Shown here: positions 33,721 through 44,900 of the stretch, piece after piece
Layout: every line of letters begins with the position of its first letter
Position numbering within the stretch: the first letter of the stretch is position 1
Source of the DNA: Panicum virgatum
Taxonomy: Eukaryota; Streptophyta; Magnoliopsida; Poales; Poaceae
Assembly (NCBI RefSeq): GCF_016808335.1
Contig: NC_053142.1
Location: 3,361,802 to 3,425,801 of the forward strand
Direction: 5' to 3'
Length of the DNA stretch: 64,000 nt
The notes under the pieces: generated by a model
Seen by the model: the letters and a program-made list of their open reading frames with translations, nothing else
Database searches by the model: none
What the model was told of the DNA's origin: nothing
Position numbers and translations under genes: made by a program

Positions 33721-34417
33721 TTATTTAGATATTTGGTTGATACCTCTTGCGACATGTCTTTGTCTTGTGAAGAAAATATCATCTAAGTAAGGTATGAGCC
33801 AAACATGCTAATTTCTCAAAATTTTGACCTAAGGCTTAGTATACTTTGTTTCATAGAACAAATAGGTGAGAAATTATATGTGCCAAACCATTACATCACT
33901 TTTCCCTTCACTTATGTACCGTAATTTCTCTCTTTTGATGGAAAGACCTTTTTGGAGATTGATGCCAAAGGGGGAGAGATTTTGGGAGAAAGTGTTGGGG
34001 GGATGCCTTGTTGATTTTATGGGGTAAAGGGCAGGCAAATAATATGTCTCATTTGCTTGGTGTGTGCAAGGATAGATTTCACTTTGGTATTTCTACTAAG
34101 GACCTCTCATGATAGTGTGTGATATTCATGTCTTGGATGGTGTAGTGTTAATCTTTAGTTCTTTGGGTGAAATCACGTATCATGTGCATCACGGTTATCT
34201 TGTTGACACTTTTGCACCCCACGGATGCTAAGATATAGAGGGAGTTTCAATGCAGTACCTTAGTATGTGCAATTGGCATTTTAAGCCAAAAGTATGAAGT
34301 TCAATGAATGCACATACTTCGGGGGAACTTGCTATATCATAGGATTCAAAATCTTATTTTAACCAATCTTTTGTAAGCTTTAATTGTGTTGTCATCAACC
34401 ACAAAAAAGAGGGAGAT
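33721..34417 (+). other. Fossil Sirevirus 3' region, copy A
   Basis: Noncoding. Purine tracts at about 33969 (CAAAGGGGGAGAG) and 34404 (AAAAAGAGGGAGAT) precede the LTR start at 34418. Confidence 0.55.
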
Positions 34418-37299
34418 TGAAAGTGCATCTAGACTCCCTTGTGGGTTTTGATGGTTCAATGACAACACAATTAAAGAACTAATGAGTTTGATGAGTTTTG
34501 GATAGGTCACAATGCAAATGAGTGTACCAAAACAATAATATCTCAAATTGAAGAAAGGGCAAGTAAATTCAAAAGGCAAAAGAGACAAAGTTGCAAGGGA
34601 TATTATTTGGTCTCAATGATGGCTTGCTTGCATGAATGAGTAAAGATTTATAATGCATTGATATATTGATCAAGAAGGAAGAGATGTGATCAAGAGCTTA
34701 ATATTTCAAAAGAAGTGAAGATTCTTGGTTACTTGATCATAAAGTTGGTATATGGATTAATTTGATGAAGAAATGGAATTCAATTAGTACATGATGTGGT
34801 GCAAGGCTACATGTGATTGAAGATGGCAAGATGGTTTATGGGTTAGTAAGAACTCGGCTACGAGGTACTAAGCGAGGGAGAAGGGCAAGCAAGGGGCTTG
34901 GCATCGATGAACCCATGCTAGGGTAAAGAAGCAAGTTAGTGCTAGAATTTATGGATCAATCAAGGCCATGGATAGTCACAAGTTGCTAAGCATCAATCAT
35001 TGTTGAATCATATGGATTTAGGTGTTTTGAGGATGTCATGTTGATTATTGATCATATACAATGAAGAACCTCAAGGCACCCGCTCAAGAAGGATAATGCT
35101 CAAGAAAGAGGCAAAGAAAATATTTGCAAACCCTCAAAGTGTGATTTTGATGAAAAGCGGCATGATGAAGGTATTCAAGCTCAAGAGGATGTTATTGTGC
35201 TTATTATTTGATCTTGAGTATAGGCAATGCCATACTACCAAGAGGGATGCGACGTTGATAGCTTTGCTTATGACTCGGTGCTCAAACCTAACCTTTCAAT
35301 TGCTAACATGAGAGAATCCATTGTCACAACACTTGCACCGGGTGGTCTTGGACATTATTTTCAGTTGGAATGGATAGTCCTCTAGATGTTCTTTCCATAG
35401 AGTCCAAGATCATCGAATTTGGAGTCCGGAGTAAAAAGTTATGGCGTTTTCTCTAAAGTTACCTAAGTTGTCTAGTGGACCTGCGGAAACTCCGAAGATT
35501 ATTCCAAAAATTCCGAAGGTTTTGGAGATTCCAGAGATCTTTGCAGAGATTCCAGAGATTTCTGAGAAATGGGAAATGCTAACTTTGTTCGAAGATTCTG
35601 GAGATTTTTGCGGAGTCTCCGGACCTATTTTGAGCCTAACGGATAGTTTTTTGGGTCCGGAGTCTCCTGAGATTTTCCGAAGATTTCGGAACATAACAGC
35701 ACAATGGCTAGTTTTGGGGGATGGGTACTTATACCCCTCACCCCCTCCTATTTGTCGCTGCTGAGTTCCCACATGAAAAAACACATATCCACAGCCCTAA
35801 AAAGCTCTCCGCACTCTAGATTAGCAAGAGATTTGAGAGGAGAAGTTAGGGTTGAGAGAGAGATTGGGAAGGAAGATTGAGTGAAAGTGAGCAAATCCAT
35901 TATTGAGCACCCGAGTTCATAGCGAGAAATCTTCATGGCGTTTGTTACTTTTGGAGGTCAAGCCTCCTAGACGGGAAGTTTGTGAAGGCTTCGATTTCAC
36001 CTCCGCAAAGGAAGAAATCAAGAAGTGAAGTGGGGAAAGGGTTGAGAGCGATCTTTGGACGCACCCAACGGAGACGTAAGAACCCGTGGAGGGATCCGAA
36101 CTTCGGTAAACAAATCTTTGTGCCACTTGTTCTTGATTTGTTATTTTCACTACTTGTTGCTTGTGCTATCTCCTTTCTAGGTTTATCTCGATCTATCTAT
36201 GGAGAAGGTTTGAGCTGCAAGTATCCAGTGAAATACTTTGGAAACAACTCATCGATGTTTGGTAATTCGTCAATCTACTTTCGGTTGTGGTTTCCATAGG
36301 CGTGTTGTGTAGTTTGTGCTATTTACAGAGACTCCGAAGATTTCTACGGAAACTCCGACAGATTCCAGAGAAATCTCCGGAGATTCCGTAAGTTACTATT
36401 TTTTTTGAGACGAAAGAAGAAATATATTAGACCATAGTTGAGTATATCATCAGGTTACAAGCAAGCTGGAATACAACCTGGTCATCTAAAAGTCTTGTAT
36501 AGTCTAAATTCTCAACTCCAGACCTATATGACGCTTCGTATAGAAGGCTGCACAGGCAAACACTCGGCGTGCACAGGCAAACACCTGGCAACAAACTCGA
36601 GAACAGAAGCCCAACGAATGGCGGCCAACACTCCTGTAGGCGAAGTGGAGAAACTTCTTCTTTCTTGTGTCTTCCGTCTTCTTCTTTCTGCCACTGAAGA
36701 AAAAGAAAGACTGATCTGCATATTCTCCCTAGTCTTTCATTGTGGTCAGATCTAACCACAACAAAACGGAGAAGAGACCGGAGAAAATTATTCCATGACA
36801 GCGACATCATCTCCACCTTGATGTCACCACCTAGAAAACCAAATCTCCATGTCGTTAAATCGATGAAGTTGTTGACGTCGGTGTCGCCCTCATCTTCAAC
36901 AGATCCGCCATGGAGAAGACGAATCCACCCTACCCCCTTGCCGTCACCGGAGAGGAGGAGGAGGAAATAATTCTCCAATACCAAGAGACTTGACATGGAG
37001 AGACTCTAAACCTAGAAGACTTTAACTCTAGATGACTCGATCTACTGGAGGAACTAGGAAAAAATGATGAATCTCCACTCCCTTTGGCCTCCGGCGAGAC
37101 GCCGAAGGGGAAGGGAGGGGGACCAAGCAGTGTTGGAGGCGGGAGACGCCGGCGGCGGCGCTAGGGCTCCGAGTGAAGTTGGGACGGCGCAAATCTTTTG
37201 AAACTCCCCCGTAAGTTATTAATTTCTCTGCAAGTTTTGTGTAAAAATTTTAGAACCGCCTAATCACCTCCCCTCTAGGCGACATCAATGGTCCTTTCA
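34418..37299 (+). repeat. Fossil Sirevirus LTR with nested retroposon, copy A
   Basis: Starts TGAAAGTGCATCTAG just after a purine tract and ends GGTCCTTTCA, both typical of Sirevirus LTRs of the Opie/Ji type. It is rich in ACTCCGGAG and TTCCGAAG-like palindromic words (35470-35690, 36325-36390). Without the nested retroposon (36400-37208) it is roughly 2.06 kb. The 5' LTR is missing. Copy B equivalent: 57134-60021. Confidence 0.7.
36400..37208 (-). mobile_element. Non-LTR retroposon in the fossil LTR, copy A
   Basis: About 0.8 kb with a T run at its left edge (36399-36406), meaning a poly-A tail on the minus strand, and target duplications CCGTAAGTTACTA / CCGTAAGTTATTA at 36386-36398 and 37209-37221. 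These mark insertion by target-primed reverse transcription. The 5' end (plus-strand right) is GC-rich. A 189-codon open frame on the sense (minus) strand, 36427-36996, ends just before the tail; it shows no domain I recognise and no reverse transcriptase. It may be a 5'-truncated LINE or a LINE-mobilised transcript. Confidence 0.7.
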
Positions 37300-38083
37300 A
37301 CCATGCATTCATTAAGAGAATAATTATGTCTTTCCTATTTAGCTTGGCAGATTTGCATGCTATAATTAATTTGCATGTATGGAGGGGCATTTAGACCTCT
37401 CATGCTAAAAAAATCACTTGGCGGGAACTTAAAAGTTGCTATATTATGTGAAAAAATTTGAATGCTAGAAGTAGCTATATTTTAGGACGGATGGAGTACA
37501 AGATTTGTAAAATTTGCCGAGATGATGTCAGCATATGGCCTTCAGGGCCTGTCAGGACATTTGTTTATTCTTCAACGTCCTCTGATTTCACTGCTTGGGA
37601 ATAGTTTGTAGCTAATTCGTCTTCACTCGGGGTACACATGGTCTATTTACGAAAACAATCTCGGCCGTTACGTGGATATAGGAGAAAATGGTAATGATAG
37701 GAATCCCTCTGCCGAATGGAAATTGTTTACAATCTTGTGGTGCTGGGGATTTCAAATTTGGGAGAAGCCATGCTGCCGAAGACAAGCGGAGCTACGACGA
37801 ACCTTGGGGTGGGAATGAGGGAATGTTTTAATGTGGTTTTATTGCCACTTTTAGCATTCAATCAAAGAAAATGAGGGAATGTTAATACCCAGAAAATTGA
37901 GCGTCAATAAAATCTGATACGTTTGGATCCTACCATTTTGGAGCATTGATCCACATCCATGCAGAGAATGGTACAGCAGGATAAGTTTAATTTCTTTGAT
38001 AAATGGAGGGACGTTTTGATGGAATGTTACTTAGGCCGGAATAAATGCAATTAAAACATATCCTTTTTTATTTGGCTGGCCGG
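37300..38083. other. Promoter-side intergenic region of the DUF538 gene, copy A
   Basis: No gene. A GGACGGATGGAGTA end (about 37486-37499) resembles a Stowaway-type MITE terminus, but no partner end is visible. From about 37380 on the sequence is the same in copy B. Confidence 0.45.
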
Positions 38084-38093
38084 CTATATATAC
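38084..38093 (+). promoter_or_regulatory. TATA box of the DUF538 gene, copy A
   Basis: CTATATATAC about 80 bp before the start codon, inside CCGGCTATATATACGAGG. Spacing fits a transcription start near 38115-38125. Confidence 0.7.
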
Positions 38094-38173
38094 GAGGCCA
38101 GGGCCACCTCCACCAGTATCCTAGCGCTTGTAACTCTAGACTTGCTTTCTTACGTACCATCCGACCAGCCGCC

Positions 38174-38614
38174 ATGGGCAAACAACAGAATCTCCTCCTT
38201 GCCATTGCCGTTGTGGCTTCCATCGTCCATGCCGCCACCTCCCAAACAGATGCGGCCACGACAGTGTACGACGTCCTGCAGCAGTACAACTTGCCGCGGG
38301 GTCTGTTACCGCTTGGCGTGCAGTCATACGCGCTCCACCCAGGCGGTGCTTTGGAGGTGACCCTCCCCGGCGAGTGCAACTTCTTCGTCACAGTCGCCGG
38401 CAAGCAATTCAAGTTTCGGTATGACAGAAGCGTCAGCGGGATCCTCAAGTCTGGTTCCATCAGCCGTGTCTCCGGCGTGAGGTTGCAGGTGGAGTTCGCG
38501 TGGCTCGGGTTCAACCAGGTGAGCCGCGCTGGCAACGAGATCAATATCCAGCTAGAGAAGTCGACTCAGTCGTTCCCAGTCAGCGCCTTCGCCCAGAGCC
38601 CCCGCTGCAACTGA
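38174..38614 (+). CDS. DUF538 family secreted protein, copy A
   Basis: A single-exon gene for 146 residues. The N-terminus (MGKQQNLLLAIAVVASIVHA) is a clear signal peptide, so the product probably enters the secretory pathway. Residues of about 27-146 carry the plant DUF538 fold: a YDVLQQYNLPRGLLP start, a PGECNF segment, the FRYDRSVSGIL stretch, and the FPVSAFAQSPRC end. The length is usual for the family, whose biochemical role is not established. The start is chosen because GCCGCCATGG is a strong plant context and lies downstream of the TATA box; an upstream ATG at 38045 precedes that box. AATAAA-type signals lie near 38744. Copy B encodes the same protein. Confidence 0.88.
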   Translation: MGKQQNLLLAIAVVASIVHAATSQTDAATTVYDVLQQYNLPRGLLPLGVQSYALHPGGALEVTLPGECNFFVTVAGKQFKFRYDRSVSGILKSGSISRVSGVRLQVEFAWLGFNQVSRAGNEINIQLEKSTQSFPVSAFAQSPRCN

Positions 38615-39778
38615 GGCTATATATTAGTCAGGAACCTACGGCCATTATACTTGGGATATGGAGCGTGTGTGCTAGCTCCTTGCCATACTTCAATTTTAAT
38701 TCGTTCGTGCTAAATCTAATGCCTGTTTTATGAAGTGACTATAATAAAATAATTTTGTTCTTTTCTGCACGTGAATGCATCTGTTACATGCTTTTCGTAA
38801 TAATAATAATGTCTATCCGGTCTGCATGAATCTTGGAGACTCTCAAATGCTATTTAACTAGTTTTTTAATGAAATTTTACCAATATCCAAACATGAGATT
38901 GATGAACTATATATATCGATGATCCATGTATCCAATTAATTAGTACAGAGTTGATATTGTGAATTCCTGACGTTTTATAACCGCACTCGATATTGTGAAG
39001 ATTTGATGGCTTCCGCCTGTGGTTTTTTCCTTCCACCTTGGGAGGGTTTCCCACGTTAAATCCTTGCGTACTCTATTATTGATCAACTGTTTTTCATCAC
39101 TTATTTGCCGTCATTTGTGTAACATGAGGCATGGTGCCGTTGATTGAGCAGCGCCGCTTGCATTTAATTGTTGCAGCCTGCCCGATGCGCCATGCCGGAT
39201 GGATGGTCCCGCGCAAATAGGAAGTGTTTGCTGCAAATAGCCCGCTAGCTGGATTTAGAATTTTTAGGAGCGGTGATGCCGTCACCCACCTCTAAAATAA
39301 AATTTTTAGGAATGGATGACGCCTCACCCGTTTCTAGAAATAATCCCATTTGTAGATGAGGATGATGGCGTCGCCTGCCCTAAAAATATATTTTTAGGGG
39401 TGGATCAAATGCTATAGTACATCTGCTTCCTCAGTAAGAACATGTGAAATTTTGGTCCGTCGCTAAAAAAAAATTAGGGCGTTCCTGCAAATTACTTTTG
39501 TGGTAGTGTTACTTAACAACAATAATTTAGAGGTTACGCCAAAAGCATCTGTAATCTGATCGGTTTTGACATAAGAAAACAGAAAACCTAAAGGTGCCTT
39601 AGCTGAAATCAAACCATTCGGTAGGTGAATTATATCATAACTTTTGTTCATGTTAAGGATACTGAAGTTGAATCACAATAAAACAGTGAGCACCAACATA
39701 TATAATCAAACCAACGACGTAGGTCAGGCGATAGATCAGTCAAGTTGATTTCTCTACGGCGAGTATTAGGTATGTCGG
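38615..39778. other. Region between DUF538 and RIP genes, copy A
   Basis: Holds the likely 3' untranslated region and polyadenylation signal of the DUF538 gene (ATAATAAAATAA near 38742), then AT-rich DNA. Around 39245-39480, TTTTTAGG..GGTGATG/GGATGACG words recur about three times, as in degenerate foldback MITEs. The convergent RIP gene ends at 39779. Confidence 0.45.
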
Positions 39779-40498
39779 TCAGGCTCTGCGAGCGTGAGCC
39801 ATCAGCAGCTGATCCAAGGGGCGATTGATAATCACACCGACGACGGCGAGCGCGTCCTCCTTGCTGTGGATGTTGGCCCTCGTCCTGAGAAGCTCCGTGA
39901 ATGGCCCGCTCCACTCGCCGATCCGGTTGGCCCGGATGAGCTCGAAGCACATGGTGTCCCAGTGCTCGATGTACCCCAGGTGCTCCGGGGTGAGATGGGC
40001 GTCGCCGCTCTCCCACCCCCGGGAGACCGTCTCCTTGATTGGCGTCAGCCGCAGGGCCTCGCACTAGGTCAACGTCAGCGTCGCCAGCCCCCGCTTCAGC
40101 GCCTCGACGTCGTCGCTGCCAGCGGTGGCCGGGTCGTGGCCGGAGAGCGCGTGGACGGCGCGCTGCGTGGGGTCCCGGCCCAGGGGCAGGCTCGGCAGGT
40201 TCGCCAGGCCGCCGATGAGGTCGCGGTAGCTGTTGCCGAACGGGAGGAGCGTGGCGTTGGGGATCACATGCTCGTAGCCGGGGAAGGCGTGCCAGTGGCT
40301 GGTCCGGTTGGCGAACCCGGCGAGGAACAGGTCGGGCTGCACTGCCAAGGACGCCTTGTCGCCGTCGCGGCCCTCCAGGTTGATGATGAAAAGTTTGGGC
40401 GGGTCGCGTTGCACCGCAGCTGCTGGAGAGTAGTCGGCGGCGAGAGCAAGGATCAGGATGGCAAGGAGCGCCACCATAGAAATGGAAGAACACGCCAT
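39779..40498 (-). pseudogene. Ribosome-inactivating protein (RIP) gene with premature stop, copy A
   Basis: The reading of 240 codons on the minus strand resembles grass type-1 RIPs, N-glycosidases that depurinate the large ribosomal RNA. Visible features: hydrophobic signal-like N-terminus (about residues 1-28), the LPFGNSYRDL and SLPLGRD segments, and the CEAL stretch with the presumed catalytic glutamate, followed by a C-terminal part with LTPEHLGYIEHW. The family call rests on these short segments. An in-frame TAG at 40066-40064 (codon 145) falls just before CEAL, so the product would lack the catalytic residue and C-terminal lobe. The start ATG at 40498 sits in a GACATGG context. A LINE is inserted about 185 bp upstream. 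Stop readthrough seems unlikely; I call it a pseudogene. Confidence 0.75.
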
Positions 40499-40571
40499 GT
40501 CGTCTATGGTGAGTTGTTGATCGGCGAGGTCGGGAGAGAATTGATTTGAGAGATGATCGAGCAGGCTAGTC

Positions 40572-40579
40572 TTTATATA
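40572..40579 (-). promoter_or_regulatory. TATA box of the RIP gene, copy A
   Basis: TATATAAA on the minus strand about 75 bp upstream of the RIP start codon, leaving a short 5' untranslated region. It lies about 105 bp from the 5' end of the LINE. Confidence 0.65.
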
Positions 40580-40681
40580 TGGCAGCAACGTAGTACAAGC
40601 ACGCCGATTGCATTGGACAACTACCGATCGAGCTAGGTAGAACAAGAAGGGCAAGATGCGTGAACAGTCGAAGAGGGTGTG

Positions 40682-41926
40682 ATGGGAAAGCTCGCGTCTA
40701 GCGAGCGCTCGGGAGGCGACGGCGGCGGCGACCCGCCCGACCGGCTCGCCGGCGCTGCCCTGCCTCCCGCCGCCCACCCGCGCCCTCCCCCAGCCACCAC
40801 TCCCAGGACCCCTGTTGCTGGCTCTCACCCAGCGCCGCGAGCTCGGCCTCATCTTGCTGGCGAGCGCAGCGCCGGCGCGCAGCTGAGAGCTGGCGCTTCC
40901 CGTCGGCCGGGGTGCAGTTTTCAGGATCGCCTCCTCCGTGATTTCTACTCCACTGCAGTCCCAGGTGCCGTTGCTCCCTCCTCTCGAGCTCCTCTCTGGG
41001 CCACCCCTAGATCCTCGTCCGTTAGGTACAACCTAGCTTTTGTGACGAACATGCTTAACTACTTGCTCACTGTCTGTCCGGGTCGCCTGTCCGTTTCTCG
41101 TGTGCGTCCAAAGGTGTTTCGTTTTGTTGTCGCGAATAGAAACATATCTCATGTTCTAGCGGTCCGGGGTTGGCTTTGCCTGGGAACCTCTGTCCTCTAC
41201 CTTCATTCTTCCATGGAGGGAGCCGTCCGCGCGGCTGCGAAGGTTGAAGACGAGCGCGGTTCTCCCAATGCTGCAGTTAAGGCGCACCGGTCAGCGGCGC
41301 CTGATGGGACACCGGCCATGCCGACCTCGCCTTTCCACCAGCCCATCTTGCGCCTCCACCAGCAGCAAACCCAGCCCCGCAGGGCCCAAACCCACCACCT
41401 CAGCCGCCTCACGCACCCAACCACCTTGCTGGGCCGGCAGCCAATCTGCTAGCGCTTGCTGCACTCTTTGCGGCCTCCAAATGCGCACTGCCGCCACCAC
41501 CTGATGCTTCCCCGGCTCTGGCTTCCGTTGAGCTCGTTGCTTCGGTGGATGCTACCCCCGCCGCCGCCGCCCCCGTCTCCTGTGGCTCCCCAAACTGCTA
41601 GGCGTTCGGTGCGTCGTAGTAGACGCCCCAGGGTTGGTGTGCTGCTCCGTTCTGCTGCCAAGCCGCTAAGGCAGAGCACCCGCCTTGCTGAGAAGACGGC
41701 TGGGATGTTCGTCGACTCTACTGACAAGACTGTTCAGCTAAAAGCCATGAAGAATGCTCTGGCCCCTTGCTCTACCAAGCTGAAGGATGTTGCGGAGAAG
41801 AAGAACATGCTGACCCGTTCCAAGCTGTCGATCGGGGTGTCGGATCTCCGCAAGCTGGTGGCCGCTGCTGGTCTCAGTGTCAACGCTCCTGCGAGCGTTG
41901 GCGTGGTGGATCCCCTGGCAGCATGA
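40682..41926 (+). pseudogene. LINE ORF1 remnant
   Basis: A first frame (40682-41452) carries a short FRFVVANRN segment near 41120 that recalls the DUF4283 part of plant LINE ORF1. A second frame (41456-41926) has the arginine-rich RRSVRRSRR and STRLAEK stretch common near the ORF1 end. A stop or frame change separates them, and no CCHC knuckle is visible. ORF1 products bind the element RNA. Confidence 0.55.
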
Positions 41927-44900
41927 TCGCCATGGCTCTCGATCCTCCTAGCGGTGGCGTCTCGCCGCAGCCGCCCGTGCGTTCCAGCCGTCTGGGCAGA
42001 TGTATCCTTCGTTGTGTCTCGTGTTGTTGCAGGTTGTCTCTGTTGTTCATTGTTGTCTCTGGTCGTTGTCATTTGGGTTGTAGCCTTTGTAGAAGGTGGT
42101 GTGTCTGTTCTCGTTTATGCAGTTGGACTAATGTTAGGAGGTTGTGGTTTCTCGCCCACTTGTGCTGGCTTATGCTGGCCGCGAGCTGGGCTCCTAGTGG
42201 TGTTATCTGGTTTCAGTATGTGTAATGGTTTTAAAAACTTTCTCGTGGTGTCTTGGAATGTGCGTGGGTTAGGCGACCCGGACAAATGTGCTATAGTTAA
42301 GAATGCGCTTGTCGCTGCTGCTCCCTCGGTCATTTGCCTCCAGGAAACCAAGCTTAGCGATCTTAACCGCTTCAAAGCCCACAGCTTCCTGCCCCCGCAC
42401 TTCACGAACTCCATTCAGTACGTCAGGGCTGCCGGATCTCGCGGTGGCATCCTCACGGCCTGGAACACGAGCCTGTTTTCCCTTGATTCCTTCATCAGCC
42501 ATCGCCATACTCTTACGACGGTCCTCACTGCTGCTGCTTCTGAGCAGCGACTCACTGTTACCAATGTTTATGCGCCTGCTGACCACCGCGATTCTAAGCA
42601 CTTCCTAGCTGATCTTCACGAGCTGCAGCCACAAATTTCTGGGCCTTGGGTCCTCACTGGGGATTTTAACTTGATCAGGTGCGCCACTGAGAAAACGACT
42701 GGGAACTTAGATGCTGCTCTCTGCTCGCTCTTTAACGACACTCTCGACCGTCTGGGGGTTGTGGAACTCCCACTGCTTGACCACCTATTTACTTGGACGA
42801 ACAAACAAGCAAACCCGATTCTTGCGCGACTCGATCGCGCTTTCATCAATACTGAGCAATGCACAGCCTTCCCTAACATTACGCTCACCTCTCTAGTTCG
42901 CCCCACGTCTGACCACACCCCTCTACTGATCACAATCTCTTCCACCACCCCAAAATCGTACTTGTTCCGCTTTGAAAATGCCTGGCTGCACCAACCAACC
43001 TTCCTGTCTGTTGTACTCCCTGCTTGGCGAGATGCCCCAGCTCACTCTGATGCCGCCGGACAGCTTGCCAGCTGCCTCAAGATGACTCGAGCTTCGTCAA
43101 AGGTTTGGGCTCGGCGTTATAGGGCGCCACCTGCACTCATCCACAATTGCAAATTTCTCATCATGCTATTCGACTTTCTGGAGGAAACTCGTAACCTGTT
43201 TGTCCAGGAGTCGGCGATCCGGTACATGAGCCAGGAACATCTTGCTCAGGCGATCAAGGTGCAAGCTGCGTACTGGAAGCAGAGTGGAAAGCGGAAGGCT
43301 CTTCGGGAAGGCGACTCCAACACAAAGTTCTTTCATGCCCACGCCACCTAGCGTTTGCGGCGCAATGTGATCAAGCTGGTGGAGGTGGATGGGGTACAGC
43401 TTACAGCGCATGAGGGGAAGGTGACGGCTCTGACAAATTACTTCAAGCATGTTCTTGGTACACCGGGAACCAGCTCCTTCAGCTTTGACCTTGCGGCCCT
43501 CTACCAAGGTCGTCATCAAGCGAGTGACAGACTTGAAGCTCCATTCACTGAATCTGAAGCGCTGCAGGCGATTCATGCAATGAATAGGTGCAGTGCGCTG
43601 GGGCCAGATGGCTTTGGGCCAAGTTTCTATGCTGCTGCTTGGACCACGGTGAGGGGGAGATGTTATGCGCTTCCTGCATGCCATTCACAGCGGGGCTTGT
43701 GAACTTGAGCGCGTTAACCGCTCCTACATGGTTCTCATCCCCAAGAAGCCAGGAGCGGTTGCGGTTGATGCATTTCGGCCAATCTGTCTGCAGAATTGTA
43801 GCGTAAAAATCGCCGGCAAACTACTCACAACAAAGTTACAGCGAGAAATCCAAGCACTGATTGATCTGGATCAAACGGGTTTTCTGAAGGGGTGGACAAT
43901 AGCTGAGAACTTTGTATATTCTGCATAATTGCTTCAACTCTGTCACAAAAAATCAGTGCCAACACTTGTCCTCAAACTGGACTTTGCCAAGGTGTTTGAC
44001 ACTATGAATTGGCAGGGGCTCTTGAGTATCCTTGAAGTGCGAGGTTTTGGTGCTGCTTGGAGAAGCTGGGTACACGCAATGCTGCAAACATCACGCACAG
44101 CTGTGCTGGTTAACGGCTGTCCAGGCCCGTGGATCTCTTGGCGATGAGGCCTGCGCCAGGGTGACCCCATGTCTCCCTACCTCTTTCTACTGGTTGCCGA
44201 TGTGCTACAGACCCTAATCAGGAAAAGTAACACGGTGCATAACCCGCTTGATCATTCTTCACCTTGTCCTGTCCTCCAATATGCCGACGACATGCTACTT
44301 CTTCTGCGTGGTGACCTGGATGAGGTGAAGCAACTGAAACACCTATTGGATCAATTCTCGGAAGCAACTGGTCTGCGGATTAACTATCACAAATGCACGG
44401 CGGTCCCAATGCACATGACTGACGAGCTGATCCCGGACTGCATGGCGGCTTTGGGATGTCGCCGCGAGGAGTTCCCGCAGACTTACCTGGGTCTTCCGCT
44501 ATCCTGTGAGAAGCTGTGCCTTCAGGCATTTGACCCATACATTGCGAAAGCAGATCGCTACATCGCTGGTTGGCAAGCCACTCTGCTCAACCTGATGGGC
44601 CACTCAGTACTGATTAATGTTGTGCTAGATGGGCAGCTATCTTATGTCATGAGTGCGCTACCCCTCCCTCCCGGGGTTAAGCAGGTTGATAAGAGGAGGC
44701 GCGGTTTCCTTTGGACAGGTGAGGGTGATGCTAATGGTTCTAGCTGCTTAGTTGCTTGGGACAAAGTGCGTTGCAGCAAAGACCAAGGGGTCTCGGCATC
44801 AAAGATCTTGAGGTGCAAAACATGTGCTTGCTCTTAAAACTGCTGCATAAACTGTACATAGCGACTCAATCCCCTTGGGCGATTTGGGTTCGGCAGCGAA

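Larger units (their letters stand above)
22298..40057 (+). repeat. Segmental duplication, copy A
   Basis: Collinear with 51730-62779 (copy B). The size difference, 6710 bp, is accounted for by the Sirevirus at 23806-30515 with its target duplication, plus small indels. Similarity runs through the Helitron-like end, old Sirevirus remains, retroposon, DUF538 gene and RIP gene. By eye the copies differ at around 1-2 percent in most parts, more at 30520-30830, and not at all between about 37380 and 39698. The right end is set by a Copia insertion in B, so the true duplication may be longer. Confidence 0.95.

Noticed and set aside
38045..38173. Upstream ATG as start of the DUF538 protein
   Set aside because: It precedes the TATA box, and the extension lacks a signal-peptide character; the ATG at 38174 has a strong context and starts a clear signal peptide.
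38068..38544. 158-codon minus-strand frame over the DUF538 gene
   Set aside because: Antisense shadow of the DUF538 coding sequence, present in both copies only because the DNA is identical.
39794..40549. 251-codon plus-strand frame over the RIP gene
   Set aside because: It is the antisense shadow of the minus-strand RIP reading; no domain of its own.
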